In this document: in pieces, positions 48,894 through 56,764 of the stretch
Position numbering within the stretch: the first letter of the stretch is position 1
How the letters are laid out: every line of letters starts with the position of its first letter
NCBI RefSeq assembly: GCF_041914405.1
Contig: NZ_JAYSDK010000015.1
Location: 1 to 64,000 of the forward strand
DNA: 64,000 bases
DNA from: Zoogloea sp041914405
GTDB lineage: Bacteria; Pseudomonadota; Gammaproteobacteria; Burkholderiales; Rhodocyclaceae
Direction of reading: 5' to 3'
The notes under the pieces: generated by a model
What the model was told of the DNA's origin: nothing
What the model saw: the letters and a program-made list of their open reading frames with translations, nothing else
Databases searched by the model: none
Program-made: the position numbers and the translations under genes

Positions 48894-49673
48894 TTACTTG
48901 ATCGTCGCCTTGCCGCGCAGTTCGGCGATGTGGCGTTCAACGCGCTGCTGCTCGAGGCGCTGCTTGATCTGGCCCTTCACCTCGTCGAAGGTCGGTGCCT
49001 TGAGGGGGCGGCTGTCTTCCAGTTTGATGACGTGGTAGCCGAAGTCGGTTTTCACCGGCGTGGTGGTGATCTTGCCCTTTTCGAGTTTGGTCAGGGCTTC
49101 GGCGAAGGGTTTCACGAAGCCGGCGGGATTGGCCCAGCCGAGGTCGCCGCCCTTGTCCTTGGAGCCCGGATCCTTGGAGTGCTTGGCGAGCTCCTCGAAC
49201 TTCTCACCCTTTTCCAGTTTGGCGATGATGGATTTGGCTTCGTCTTCCTTCTCGACCAGGATGTGGCGCGCCTTGTATTCCTTGTCACCAAGCTGCGACT
49301 TGATCTTGTCGTACTCGGCCTTGACCTCGCCATCGGTGACAGGGTGGCTCTTCACGAAATCCTGCAGGTAGGCGCGGATCAGCACGGCCTGGCGAGCCAG
49401 TTCAACCTGTGCCTGCATCGCTGCGGACTTCTCGAGACCCTTCTTGCGGGCTTCCTGGGCGAGCACTTCGCGACGGACGAGTTCTTCCTTCACTGCGTTA
49501 CGCAGTTGTTCGGAGTCGGGCGTGCCTTGGGACTTCTGCTCGGAGATCATCACGTCGGCGCGTGCCTGGGGGATGGCCGTGCCATTGACCGTTGCCACGG
49601 TTTGGGCAAAGGCGGGAAGCGCAATGGTGACGGCGAGGAGGGACAGAGCCAGGCGGCTCGGGATGATTTTCAT
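48894..49673 (-). CDS. Periplasmic PpiC/parvulin-type peptidyl-prolyl isomerase
   Basis: The 259-residue protein has a signal peptide (MKIIPSRLALSLLAVTIALPAFA) and a SurA/PrsA-like helical part (ATVNGTAIPQARADVMISEQ). A parvulin domain follows (YKARHILVEKEDEAKSII, KDPGSKDKGGDLGWANPAGFVKPFAEAL, KTDFGYHVIKLED). It probably aids folding of exported proteins. ATG 49673 has AAGGA at 8 nt and gives a clean signal peptide. It is the last gene of the leftward bolA-yciI-yciB group. Confidence 0.92.
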   Translation of the reverse strand: MKIIPSRLALSLLAVTIALPAFAQTVATVNGTAIPQARADVMISEQKSQGTPDSEQLRNAVKEELVRREVLAQEARKKGLEKSAAMQAQVELARQAVLIRAYLQDFVKSHPVTDGEVKAEYDKIKSQLGDKEYKARHILVEKEDEAKSIIAKLEKGEKFEELAKHSKDPGSKDKGGDLGWANPAGFVKPFAEALTKLEKGKITTTPVKTDFGYHVIKLEDSRPLKAPTFDEVKGQIKQRLEQQRVERHIAELRGKATIK

Positions 49674-49705
49674 CAGTTTTCCTTGCTGGTGGAGCGGGTT
49701 GAAAT

Positions 49706-49960
49706 TCAACTTTCGTCGGGTGTCCTGGCCTGGATGGCCAAGGCATGGATGTCACGGCGCATCATGTCACCGAGAGTGTCGTACACCAGGCGGTGGCGGG
49801 CGACAGTGTTCTTGCCGCTGAAGGCATCCGAGACGATGCTGAGGCGGTAGTGGCCACCGCCGGAGCGCGCACCGGCGTGGCCGGCATGCAGATGGCTGTC
49901 ATCGATCAGTTCGAGGCTCGAGGGGGCCAGCACGCTTAGGCGCTGACGGATCTCGTCCAT
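49706..49960 (-). CDS. bolA: BolA family protein
   Basis: The 84-residue protein has the BolA fold markers LELIDDSHLHAGHAGARSGGGHYRLSIVSDAFSGK and RHRLVYDTLGDMMRRDIHALAIQA. The conserved HAGH and RHR motifs take part in [2Fe-2S] ligation with monothiol glutaredoxins. BolA proteins act in iron-sulfur trafficking or regulation. The start ATG 49960 is 5 nt from the yciI stop, and the ppiC-type gene follows on the same strand. Confidence 0.92.
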   Translation of the reverse strand: MDEIRQRLSVLAPSSLELIDDSHLHAGHAGARSGGGHYRLSIVSDAFSGKNTVARHRLVYDTLGDMMRRDIHALAIQARTPDES

Positions 49961-49965
49961 GACGC

Positions 49966-50265
49966 TCACGGCAGTACCTTCTTGAAGGGCTTGACGGTGC
50001 ATCTCACGAACACGCCGGTGGTCGCGTAGGGATCGGCAGCGGCCCAGGCCTCGGCGTCGGCGAGGGAGGGGAACTCTGCCACGATCACGCTGCCTGTGAA
50101 GCCGGCAGGGCCTGGGTCGGGGGAGTCCACGGCCGGACAGGGGCCGGCCAGTACGAGGCGGCCTTCCGCTTGCAGGGCCTGCAGGCGGGCAAGGTGTTCA
50201 CCGCGCACGGCCATGCGCTTGTCCAGGGAGTTGGGGGCGTCTTCGCCGATCAGGGCGTACAGCAT
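49966..50265 (-). CDS. yciI: YciI family protein
   Basis: The 99-residue protein starts MLYALIGEDAPNSLDKRMAVRGEHLARLQALQAEGRLVLAGP and has the ferredoxin-like YciI fold with conserved His and Asp (GEHLARL, DPYATTGVF). The family has no firmly known reaction. The start overlaps the yciB stop (TAATG). The yciB-yciI-bolA-ppiC order is conserved in betaproteobacteria. Confidence 0.92.
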   Translation of the reverse strand: MLYALIGEDAPNSLDKRMAVRGEHLARLQALQAEGRLVLAGPCPAVDSPDPGPAGFTGSVIVAEFPSLADAEAWAAADPYATTGVFVRCTVKPFKKVLP

Positions 50266-50801
50266 TATTTGGATTCCTCTTCGATGTAACGGGACAGCAG
50301 CATTCCCTGAGCCAGCACGAACACGAGCATCAGGCCCATGCCGCCAAACAGCTTGAAGTTGACCCAGGTGTCTTCGGAAAAGTTGTAGGCCACGAATAGG
50401 TTGATGAATCCCATCACGCCAAAGAACCCGGCCCAGGCCAGATTGAGCCGGCCCCATAGGGCTTCGGGCAGTTTCATCTGGGCTTCAAGCAGACTGCGGA
50501 TAAGGTTCTTGCCAAGAAACTGTACGGAGAACAGCAGGGATCCGGCAAAAAACCAGTACAGCACAGTCGGTTTCCATTTGATGAAGGTCGGATTTTGAAA
50601 GAACAGGGTGGCGCCACCGAAAACCGTGACGATCACGAGGCTGACCCACAGCATGGTGTCCACCTTGCGGTGGCGGAACCATACCCAGCCGATCTGGCCG
50701 ATGGTGGCCGCGATGGCTACGGCGGTTGCCGCGAAGATGCCGGCAAACTTGTAGGCGATGAAAAACAGGATGATCGGAAACAGGTCGAAAAGAAATTTCA
50801 T
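50265..50801 (-). CDS. yciB: Inner-membrane septation protein A (YciB/IspZ)
   Basis: The 178-residue protein has five hydrophobic segments, starting MKFLFDLFPIILFFIAYKFAGIF and containing KPTVLYWFFAGSLLFSVQFLGKNLI and WVNFKLFGGMGLML. YciB is linked to septation and envelope assembly. AAGAAATTTC sequences overlap the start; no other start fits. It leads the yciB-yciI-bolA group. Confidence 0.94.
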   Translation of the reverse strand: MKFLFDLFPIILFFIAYKFAGIFAATAVAIAATIGQIGWVWFRHRKVDTMLWVSLVIVTVFGGATLFFQNPTFIKWKPTVLYWFFAGSLLFSVQFLGKNLIRSLLEAQMKLPEALWGRLNLAWAGFFGVMGFINLFVAYNFSEDTWVNFKLFGGMGLMLVFVLAQGMLLSRYIEEESK

Positions 50802-50848
50802 CAGTTCGGAACAGAGGGGAAGCTGGGCGGGGGCGTGAGTGGAGCCGG

Positions 50849-51247
50849 TCAGGCGAGGTCAGTGCGGTTGCGCATATGGTCGGCCAGGCCGAGGATCGCG
50901 GCCCACAGCTTGTCTCGTAGTGGACCGACGGGAAGGCATTCGTCAAAGGCTGCTTCCATGCACATCAGCCACTGGTCCCGTTCCCTGGAGGCGATTGCGA
51001 AGGGAAGGTGACGGGCGCGCAGGCGCGGATGGCCGAACTCCTGCTCGTAAAGCGGAGGGCCGCCTAGCCAGCCGGTCAGATACTTGAACAGCTTCTCTTC
51101 CGAGCCGGACAAGTCTTCGGGGTGCATCTGGCGGACATCCCATGCCTCGGGCAGGGTATCCATGAGTTCGTAGAAACGATGGACGAGGCGACGAATCGTC
51201 TCTTCGCCGCCGAGTTCGGAGTACGGGGTCAAAGGTTCAAGTGCCAT
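50849..51247 (-). CDS. Group II truncated haemoglobin
   Basis: The 132-residue globin has the TrHbII pattern: PYSELGGEETIRRLVHRFYELMDT, LFKYLTGWLGGPPLYEQEFGHPRLRARHLPFAI with the proximal His in ARHLPF, and Trp in RDQWLMCM (G8). TrHbII proteins bind O2, NO or sulfide and can act as peroxidases. The gene starts inside the 3' end of the persulfide dioxygenase gene (11-nt overlap), so the two are likely coupled. Confidence 0.92.
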   Translation of the reverse strand: MALEPLTPYSELGGEETIRRLVHRFYELMDTLPEAWDVRQMHPEDLSGSEEKLFKYLTGWLGGPPLYEQEFGHPRLRARHLPFAIASRERDQWLMCMEAAFDECLPVGPLRDKLWAAILGLADHMRNRTDLA

Positions 51248-51947
51248 GTATGTCCTGCTCTCCAATACGGCCGCAGCGCAGGTTGGCGGGCAGTGCTTCG
51301 TCCATCATGCGCGGACGTGGCAGGCCGAGGCTGGCCATCAGGTCGATGAATTCCTGCCGGGTACGTCCGGCCAAGCGCGGATTGCTGCCTTTTTCCTGGG
51401 CCACGCTGGAGACGCGGGCGCCCCGGTAATCGTGGCCCGGATAGACAAGTGTTTCGTCTGGGAAGGTGAACAGGCGTTCGGTGATGCTGTCGTACAACTG
51501 ACCGGCGTCGCCCCCCTGGAAGTCGGTGCGGCCGCAGCCGCCGATCATCAGGGCATCGCCGGTGAAGAGCCGGTCGCGCCAGTGGTAGGTGACGCAACCC
51601 GGCGTGTGTCCCGGGGTAGGAATGACTCGGATCACCTCGTTGCCAAAGACGATTGTGTCGCCGTCGCTAACCGTGCGATCGGCACAGCCCACGCCGCCTC
51701 CAGCGCTGATGATGCTGCGTGCACCGGTCACTTCGCGCAGGCCGGCCGAACCGGTGATGTGGTCGGCATGCACATGAGTCTCCATCACCCAGACCAGTTG
51801 GAGTTCCTGCTCCTGAAGAAAGCTGATGTAGGCGCCCACGTGCTCCTTCACCGAGTCGATGATGACCGCATCTCCGGTCAAAGGGTCGGCCAGGAGGTAG
51901 CTGAGCGTGCAGCTGCTCGGATCGAAGAACTGGCGGAACAGGATCAT
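51237..51947 (-). CDS. ETHE1-type persulfide (sulfur) dioxygenase, MBL fold
   Basis: The 236-residue beta-lactamase-fold iron enzyme oxidises glutathione persulfide to sulfite. Metal-site motifs are THVHADH, PGHTPGC, FTGDALMIGGCGRTDFQGG and VYPGHDY. GGCGRTDF is characteristic of ETHE1/SdoA rather than glyoxalase II. ATG 51947 (MILFRQFFDP) matches the family start; ATG 51974 is possible but less typical. It overlaps the globin gene downstream. Confidence 0.9.
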   Translation of the reverse strand: MILFRQFFDPSSCTLSYLLADPLTGDAVIIDSVKEHVGAYISFLQEQELQLVWVMETHVHADHITGSAGLREVTGARSIISAGGGVGCADRTVSDGDTIVFGNEVIRVIPTPGHTPGCVTYHWRDRLFTGDALMIGGCGRTDFQGGDAGQLYDSITERLFTFPDETLVYPGHDYRGARVSSVAQEKGSNPRLAGRTRQEFIDLMASLGLPRPRMMDEALPANLRCGRIGEQDIHGT

Positions 51948-51990
51948 GGGCGTGGCGCCGAAACGGGATAGCATCGATTCTAGCTGCAAC

Positions 51991-53343
51991 TCAGGCTTTT
52001 GTTGTGGCTCGCAGGTGGATGCTGGCCGTCAGTCCGCCACCCTGCCGCGGAGTCAGGCGGAATTCTCCGTTCTGGCCGCGCACGATGCGGTCTACGATGG
52101 CGAGCCCGAGGCCTGATCCCTTGGTGTTGCTGCGAGCCGATTCGAGACGGGTGAAGGGCCGCTTGACGCGTTCGATGTCGGCTTCGGGGATGCCCGGGCC
52201 GCGGTCGAGGACACGGATGGTCGGCCGGCCCTGGTCCGTGCCGACCTCCAGTTCAGGTGTCTCTCCGGCGTAGCGCAGTGCGTTCTCGATCAGGTTTGTT
52301 ACCGCCCGACGCAGGGCTTGCGGGCGGGCCACAGCCATGACACGGCCGATGCTGCGTAGTTCAAGCGTGAAGCCGCGCCGGGCGTAAAGGGTGACGAGTT
52401 CTGAGGCGAGTTCCGAGAGATCCAGCATTGTCAGCGCTTCGCCGCCGTCGAGTTTCGAGAATTCCAGGAACTGACCGATGATGCGGTCCATGTCTTCGAT
52501 GTCGGAGACCATCGCGTCGATGTCGGCCGGGTCGGCGCCGCACATCTCGATGCCGAGCCGCAGCCGGGCTAGGGGAGTGCGTAGATCGTGGGATACGCCT
52601 GCCAGGATGAGTGCCCGGTCGGCGTCGAGTTGCTGCAGGTCGTGGGACATCTGGTTGAAGGCGTGGGCGAGATCGGACAGTTCGGCAGGGCCGCTTTCGC
52701 TCAGTTGTGGCGGCACCTCGCCACGCCCCACGGTGCGAGCCGCCGCTGCCATTGCCTTGAGGGGGCGACTGAGGCGCGAGACGATCATGTAGGCGCCCAG
52801 GGTTGCCAGGCACAGGGCGGCAGCTCCCCACCACATCCATTCCAGCGCGTGCGGGCGGATGATCCGTTCGCTGGGCAGCATGACCCAGAATTCCATGCTT
52901 TCCGATGGCGGATCGTCGTCCAGCCGGAAACTGACCCAGAAGCCGGTCAGTCCCTCCCAGGAGGATGCAAAGCGGGTGTCCATGCCGAGTTGCTTGCGGA
53001 CATCGGTGATGACCATCCGCATGATCGCCGTGTCTTCCAGTGGCAGCACCTTGTCCTGCGTTTCAGCGGGATAGATGCGGATGCCTTCCAGGGTCGCCAA
53101 ATCGAGCAGCAGGTCCTTGCGTCGTGCCGGGTCGGCATTGAGGAGTGCCGTGCGGGTCAGGTTGATGATGCTGATGACCGTCTGGGCAGTCTGACGTGCC
53201 CGGCTGGACTGGTCGAAATGGCTGAAGATGGCCGACCACACCGCCACTGAAGCCAGCATTAGCGTTGCGACGACGAGAAAGATGCGCCACAGCAGCGTGC
53301 GTGGCGCAGCATGGAAGAGTGACAGATAGCGGGCCGATGCCAT
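51991..53343 (-). CDS. EnvZ/RisS-like sensor histidine kinase
   Basis: The 450-residue kinase has an N-terminal helix (about 19-38) and a periplasmic domain. A second helix precedes HAMP (SRLSRPLKAMAAAARTVGRGEVPPQLSESGPAELSDLAHAFNQM). HisKA follows (ILAGVSHDLRTPLARLRLGIEM, His in SHDLRTP), and then HATPase (LDRGPGIPEADIERVKRPF, GSGLGLAIVDRIV). The regulator gene sits 38 nt upstream. The pair matches OmpR/EnvZ-type (RisAS) envelope-stress systems of betaproteobacteria; the signal is unknown. Confidence 0.9.
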   Translation of the reverse strand: MASARYLSLFHAAPRTLLWRIFLVVATLMLASVAVWSAIFSHFDQSSRARQTAQTVISIINLTRTALLNADPARRKDLLLDLATLEGIRIYPAETQDKVLPLEDTAIMRMVITDVRKQLGMDTRFASSWEGLTGFWVSFRLDDDPPSESMEFWVMLPSERIIRPHALEWMWWGAAALCLATLGAYMIVSRLSRPLKAMAAAARTVGRGEVPPQLSESGPAELSDLAHAFNQMSHDLQQLDADRALILAGVSHDLRTPLARLRLGIEMCGADPADIDAMVSDIEDMDRIIGQFLEFSKLDGGEALTMLDLSELASELVTLYARRGFTLELRSIGRVMAVARPQALRRAVTNLIENALRYAGETPELEVGTDQGRPTIRVLDRGPGIPEADIERVKRPFTRLESARSNTKGSGLGLAIVDRIVRGQNGEFRLTPRQGGGLTASIHLRATTKA

Positions 53344-53381
53344 GATGCGGCGGGCGAGGAGGTGCGCTGCTGCTGGTCTTG

Positions 53382-54107
53382 CTAGGCGTGCTTGTTGCCG
53401 TCCGGCACGAAGACGTAGCCGAAGCCCCACACGGTCTGGATGTAGCGGGGCTTGCCCGGGTCTTCCTCGATGAGCTTGCGCAGGCGGGAGATCTGCACGT
53501 CGATGGAGCGGTCGAACACGTCGTATTCGCGGCCCCGGGCGAGTTCCATCAGGCGGTCACGTGAAAGCGGCTGGCGGGGATGCTGCAGCAGCACCTTGAG
53601 CAGCGCGAACTCGCCGGTAGTGAGCAGGGTTTCCTCGCCGTTGCGGATCAGCATGCGCGTGCCAAGCTGCACGACGATCTGCCCGAAGCGTACGTCCTCG
53701 TCGTCGGCCGCCGGAGCGCCGGGGGGCATCTGCGGCTGGCGGCGCAGCACGGCGTTGATGCGGGCCACCAGCTCGCGCGGGTTGAAGGGTTTGGGGAGAT
53801 AGTCGTCGGCACCCATTTCGAGGCCGACGATACGGTCCACGTCGTCGCCCTTGGCGGTGAGCATCACGATAGGAATGCCGTTGTTGGTGCCGCGCAGGCG
53901 CCGGCAGATGGACAGGCCATCCTCGCCCGGCAGCATCAGGTCGAGCACCATCAGGTCGAAGTGTTCGCGCAGCAGCGCGCGATCCATCTGCGCCGCGTCG
54001 GCCACTGTCTTGACGTTGAAGCCTTGTTCGCCAAGGTAACGCTTTAGTAGGTCGCGCAGGCGGAGGTCGTCGTCGACGACGAGGATGCGAAAGCTCTCTT
54101 TTTCCAT
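53382..54107 (-). CDS. ompR: OmpR-family response regulator
   Basis: The 241-residue regulator has a receiver domain (VVDDDLRLRDLLKRYL, phospho-Asp in MVLDLMLPGEDG, TAKGDD, Lys in YLPKPFNP). A winged helix-turn-helix follows (LTTGEFALLKVLLQHPRQPLSRDRLMELARGREYDVFDRSIDVQISRLRKLIE). It is first in the operon with the EnvZ-like kinase, divergent from a small exported protein gene. The 196-bp gap between them shows no further gene. Confidence 0.92.
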   Translation of the reverse strand: MEKESFRILVVDDDLRLRDLLKRYLGEQGFNVKTVADAAQMDRALLREHFDLMVLDLMLPGEDGLSICRRLRGTNNGIPIVMLTAKGDDVDRIVGLEMGADDYLPKPFNPRELVARINAVLRRQPQMPPGAPAADDEDVRFGQIVVQLGTRMLIRNGEETLLTTGEFALLKVLLQHPRQPLSRDRLMELARGREYDVFDRSIDVQISRLRKLIEEDPGKPRYIQTVWGFGYVFVPDGNKHA

Positions 54108-54303
54108 GGGTCGAATGCTAGCCGCTCGTTCGCGAGCCGGCTAGCGGCACGGTGAAGGACGCCGGTAAAGAAACGTAAGTGGGGCGGCAGGCCTAACATT
54201 CCCTTACAAAGCGTCGCACGCTGTATTGTCCTGCCTGCCAGAATCAAATCGGCCCGCTTCCCGGAGATGCCTGAATGATCGCGGCCGGGTTAGGATAAGC
54301 GTC

Positions 54304-54630
54304 ATGTGCAACGAAACAACTTTGCCGAACAAGTCTGGTCGAGGCCCGAGCTTGACGCTGGGGTTGTTGCTGGTGGGCCTGCTGGTATCCGGGGCCTCGG
54401 CAGCCCAGGGCAACGAGCGCTTGGGCCCGTTCCTCCGCCAGTATGCGGTTCCCCAGGATCGTCAGGGGCGTGAAATGCCCGCTTTTTCCGCTGAGCCGAT
54501 TCGGCGGCAGGAGGTGGACGAGAGCCGCAATCCACGCCGTTGGTCGCCCGAGGAGCGGCGCCAGCTGCGGCGGGATGTTCACGACGCTGGACGGGATCTG
54601 TATGGCGATCGCCATCGCCGTCCGGACTGA
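54304..54630 (+). CDS. Small exported basic protein, unknown function
   Basis: The 108-residue protein has a signal peptide (helix GLLLVGLLVSGASA after a short basic start) and an Arg-rich mature part. It ends in PRRWSPEERRQLRRDVHDAGRDLY, a motif I associate with small betaproteobacterial periplasmic proteins but cannot name. AGGA lies about 8 nt before ATG 54304. It is divergent from ompR, so it could be a target of that system; this is inference. Confidence 0.65.
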   Translation: MCNETTLPNKSGRGPSLTLGLLLVGLLVSGASAAQGNERLGPFLRQYAVPQDRQGREMPAFSAEPIRRQEVDESRNPRRWSPEERRQLRRDVHDAGRDLYGDRHRRPD

Positions 54631-54672
54631 GCACAGGCGGTGGCTTGCGTTGTGAACGCGGCTGCCGGCACC

Positions 54673-54696
54673 GGAGGCGCGGTAGAATGCGCCTCC
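54673..54696 (+). promoter_or_regulatory. tsaB promoter element inside an 8-bp inverted repeat
   Basis: GGAGGCGC (54673-54680) and GCGCCTCC (54689-54696) are perfect inverted repeats around GGTAGAAT, which contains the -10-like TAGAAT. The repeat ends 1 nt before the tsaB ATG and there is no Shine-Dalgarno facing it. The tsaB mRNA may therefore be leaderless, or the hairpin may limit translation. Confidence 0.4.
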
Positions 54697-54697
54697 T

Positions 54698-55390
54698 ATG
54701 AAGATTCTCGCCCTCGAAACCTCTACTGAACACGGTTCCGTCGCCCTGCTCGACGGCGCTTGCATCGTCGAACGTCCGGTGCGTGGCCGGCCAGGCCATT
54801 CGGAAACCATTCTTCCCGAAGTGCGTGCGCTCCTGAAGGAAGCTGCGGTCACGCTTGCCGAGCTAGATGCGATTGCCTTTGGCGCCGGCCCGGGAGCCTT
54901 TACCGGTTTGCGTTTGGCTTGCGGTGCCGCCCAGGGGCTGGCGCTGGGCGCCGGCAAGCCGGTGGTGCCGGTATGCACGCTGGAGGCGCTGGCGGAACAG
55001 TGCGAGCAGCCGTCGATTTTCGTTGCCGCAGATGCGCGCATGTCGGAAGTTTATTTTGCCGCGTACCGGCGCGTTGACGGTCGGCTGGTTGAACAGCTCG
55101 CACCTGCCTGCGCTGTGCCTGCGGCGGTGGCATTGCCGCCGGAGGGCGACTGGTTTGGTTTCGGCTCTGCCTTTGGTGCTTATGGAGATACGCTGATCCC
55201 GGCGCTCGGCGGGCGTCTCGCTGGCTTCGATGCTTCACCGCTGCCGCGGGCGTCCGCTGTGGCGCGTCTGGCGGCGGGCCGATTTGCCAGCGGCCTGGCG
55301 ATCGATGCAGCCTTGGCGGCTCCCCTCTATGTGCGCGACAAGGTGGCGATGACCACCGCCGAACGTCTCGCCAATGGAGGGCGTGCGTGA
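54698..55390 (+). CDS. tsaB: tRNA threonylcarbamoyladenosine biosynthesis protein TsaB
   Basis: TsaB partners TsaD and TsaE in making t6A37 on ANN-decoding tRNAs. The 230-residue ASKHA-fold protein starts MKILALETSTEHGSVALLDG. It has GRPGHSETILPEVRALLKEA and the GPGAFTGLRLACGAAQGLALG motif. rimI overlaps its stop, a very common pairing. Confidence 0.96.
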   Translation: MKILALETSTEHGSVALLDGACIVERPVRGRPGHSETILPEVRALLKEAAVTLAELDAIAFGAGPGAFTGLRLACGAAQGLALGAGKPVVPVCTLEALAEQCEQPSIFVAADARMSEVYFAAYRRVDGRLVEQLAPACAVPAAVALPPEGDWFGFGSAFGAYGDTLIPALGGRLAGFDASPLPRASAVARLAAGRFASGLAIDAALAAPLYVRDKVAMTTAERLANGGRA

Positions 55391-55839
55391 CCCATGTAGG
55401 ACTGAATTTCGCGCCGATGCAGGACGATGACCTGGAGTGGGTCGCGGCGCAGGACGCGCAGTTGTATTCCTTTCCGTGGTCGGCTGGCAACTTCTCGGAT
55501 TCGATGCGTTCCGGCTATGGCTGCTGGACGATGCGGGACGGGGAGGAACGGATAGGCTACGCGGTCTTGATGATGGTGCTCGATGAGGCCCATATCCTCA
55601 ACATTAGCGTACTTGCCGGGCGCCAGCGCCAGGGCTTGGGGCGTCGGATGCTGGATCATCTGGGCGAGGTGGCTCGTCAGGCGGGGGCTCGCCAGATGTT
55701 CCTCGAGGTGCGGCCGTCCAATGTTGCTGCGCTGGCGCTCTACGCGCGAGCGGGCTTCGAGACCATTGGCCGTCGCAAGGGCTACTATCCCGCGGCCGAA
55801 GGGCGCGAGGATGCGCTGGTGATGAGGTCCCGTCTGTGA
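55387..55839 (+). CDS. rimI: Ribosomal-protein-S18-alanine N-acetyltransferase RimI
   Basis: The 150-residue GNAT enzyme acetylates the N-terminus of ribosomal protein S18. It has the acetyl-CoA motif NISVLAGRQRQGLGRRMLDHL and LEVRPSNVAALALYARAGFETIGRRKGYYP with the RimI-type EVR-N-AL-Y-GF signature. The start is GTG 55387 inside the tsaB end. The UDG gene follows after 10 nt. In E. coli rimI is instead preceded by holD. Confidence 0.95.
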   Translation: MTHVGLNFAPMQDDDLEWVAAQDAQLYSFPWSAGNFSDSMRSGYGCWTMRDGEERIGYAVLMMVLDEAHILNISVLAGRQRQGLGRRMLDHLGEVARQAGARQMFLEVRPSNVAALALYARAGFETIGRRKGYYPAAEGREDALVMRSRL

Positions 55840-55849
55840 AGGCGTCGCG

Positions 55850-56695
55850 ATGAGCCAGCGTAGAGACAGCATCCTGCGGGAGATGGGGCTGGCGCCCTTG
55901 TGGCGGGTCCGCGGTCCTGCGGATCTGAACGAGGGGACGGGGGCTGCGGAGCTTGCACCGCCACAGAATGCGCCACCAGCGCCACCCGCCGTTGCTCCAG
56001 CTTCATCTGCATTGCCGCGGCCTCTGCGCAGCGTGCTTCCCGTCGTGGCCTCGCAGGAGCCTGAGCCCATGCCGCCTGCGAGGCTCCCCGCCACCTCGTC
56101 GGGGATCGGCGAGTTGGATTGGGACGCCCTTGAGGCGCGCATCCGTGGCTGCGAGGCCTGCGGCCTGTGCCGGCGACGCAAGCAGGCCGTTCCCGGCGTG
56201 GGCGATCGCGAGGCCGACTGGCTGTTCGTCGGCGAAGGGCCCGGTGCCGAGGAGGATGAGCGGGGCGAACCGTTCGTCGGCCAGGCCGGACGTCTGCTGG
56301 ACAACATGCTGGCATCGATCGGCTTGAAGCGGGGCGAAGACGTCTACATCGGCAATGCCGTTAAGTGCCGGCCGCCACATAACCGCACGCCGGATACCGC
56401 CGAGCTGGCGGCCTGTTTCCCCTACCTGCAGCGCCAGATCGAACTGGTGCGGCCGCGCCTGATCGTTGCTCTGGGGCGTCCGGCGGCGCAGGCCTTGCTC
56501 AATCAGGAAATCCGGATCGGCGCCGCGCGGGGCAAGCTGTTTTCCTACGGCTCAATACCGGTCGTCGTGACTTATCACCCGGCCTATCTACTGCGAAACC
56601 TTCCAGACAAGGCGAAGGCTTGGGAAGATTTGTGCTTCGCGCGGCATACCATGCAGCGCCTCAAGGCCGAGGATGTAACTCCGCGCAGCACCTGA
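55850..56695 (+). CDS. Family-4 uracil-DNA glycosylase with HolD-like N-terminal peptide
   Basis: The 281-residue enzyme removes uracil from DNA and carries a 4Fe-4S cluster. The catalytic part has CEACGLC (C101, C104), VGEGPGAEEDERGEPFVGQAGRLLDNML, NAVKCRPPHNRTPDTAE, ALGRPAAQALL and VVVTYHPAYLLRN. Ahead of it is a Pro/Ala-rich linker (about 25-85). Residues 4-21 (RRDSILREMGLAPLWRVR) resemble the start of E. coli HolD (psi), RRDWQLQQLGITQWSLRR, which binds the clamp loader. E. coli holD is adjacent to rimI, as this gene is. A replisome-tethering role is inference. Confidence 0.9.
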   Translation: MSQRRDSILREMGLAPLWRVRGPADLNEGTGAAELAPPQNAPPAPPAVAPASSALPRPLRSVLPVVASQEPEPMPPARLPATSSGIGELDWDALEARIRGCEACGLCRRRKQAVPGVGDREADWLFVGEGPGAEEDERGEPFVGQAGRLLDNMLASIGLKRGEDVYIGNAVKCRPPHNRTPDTAELAACFPYLQRQIELVRPRLIVALGRPAAQALLNQEIRIGAARGKLFSYGSIPVVVTYHPAYLLRNLPDKAKAWEDLCFARHTMQRLKAEDVTPRST

Positions 56696-56764
56696 GCGTC
56701 GCGGGGCTTCGGTGGCTGGAGCGCCACGGCGGGATTCAACGCGTTTTCGGGAAAGGCACTTCTC

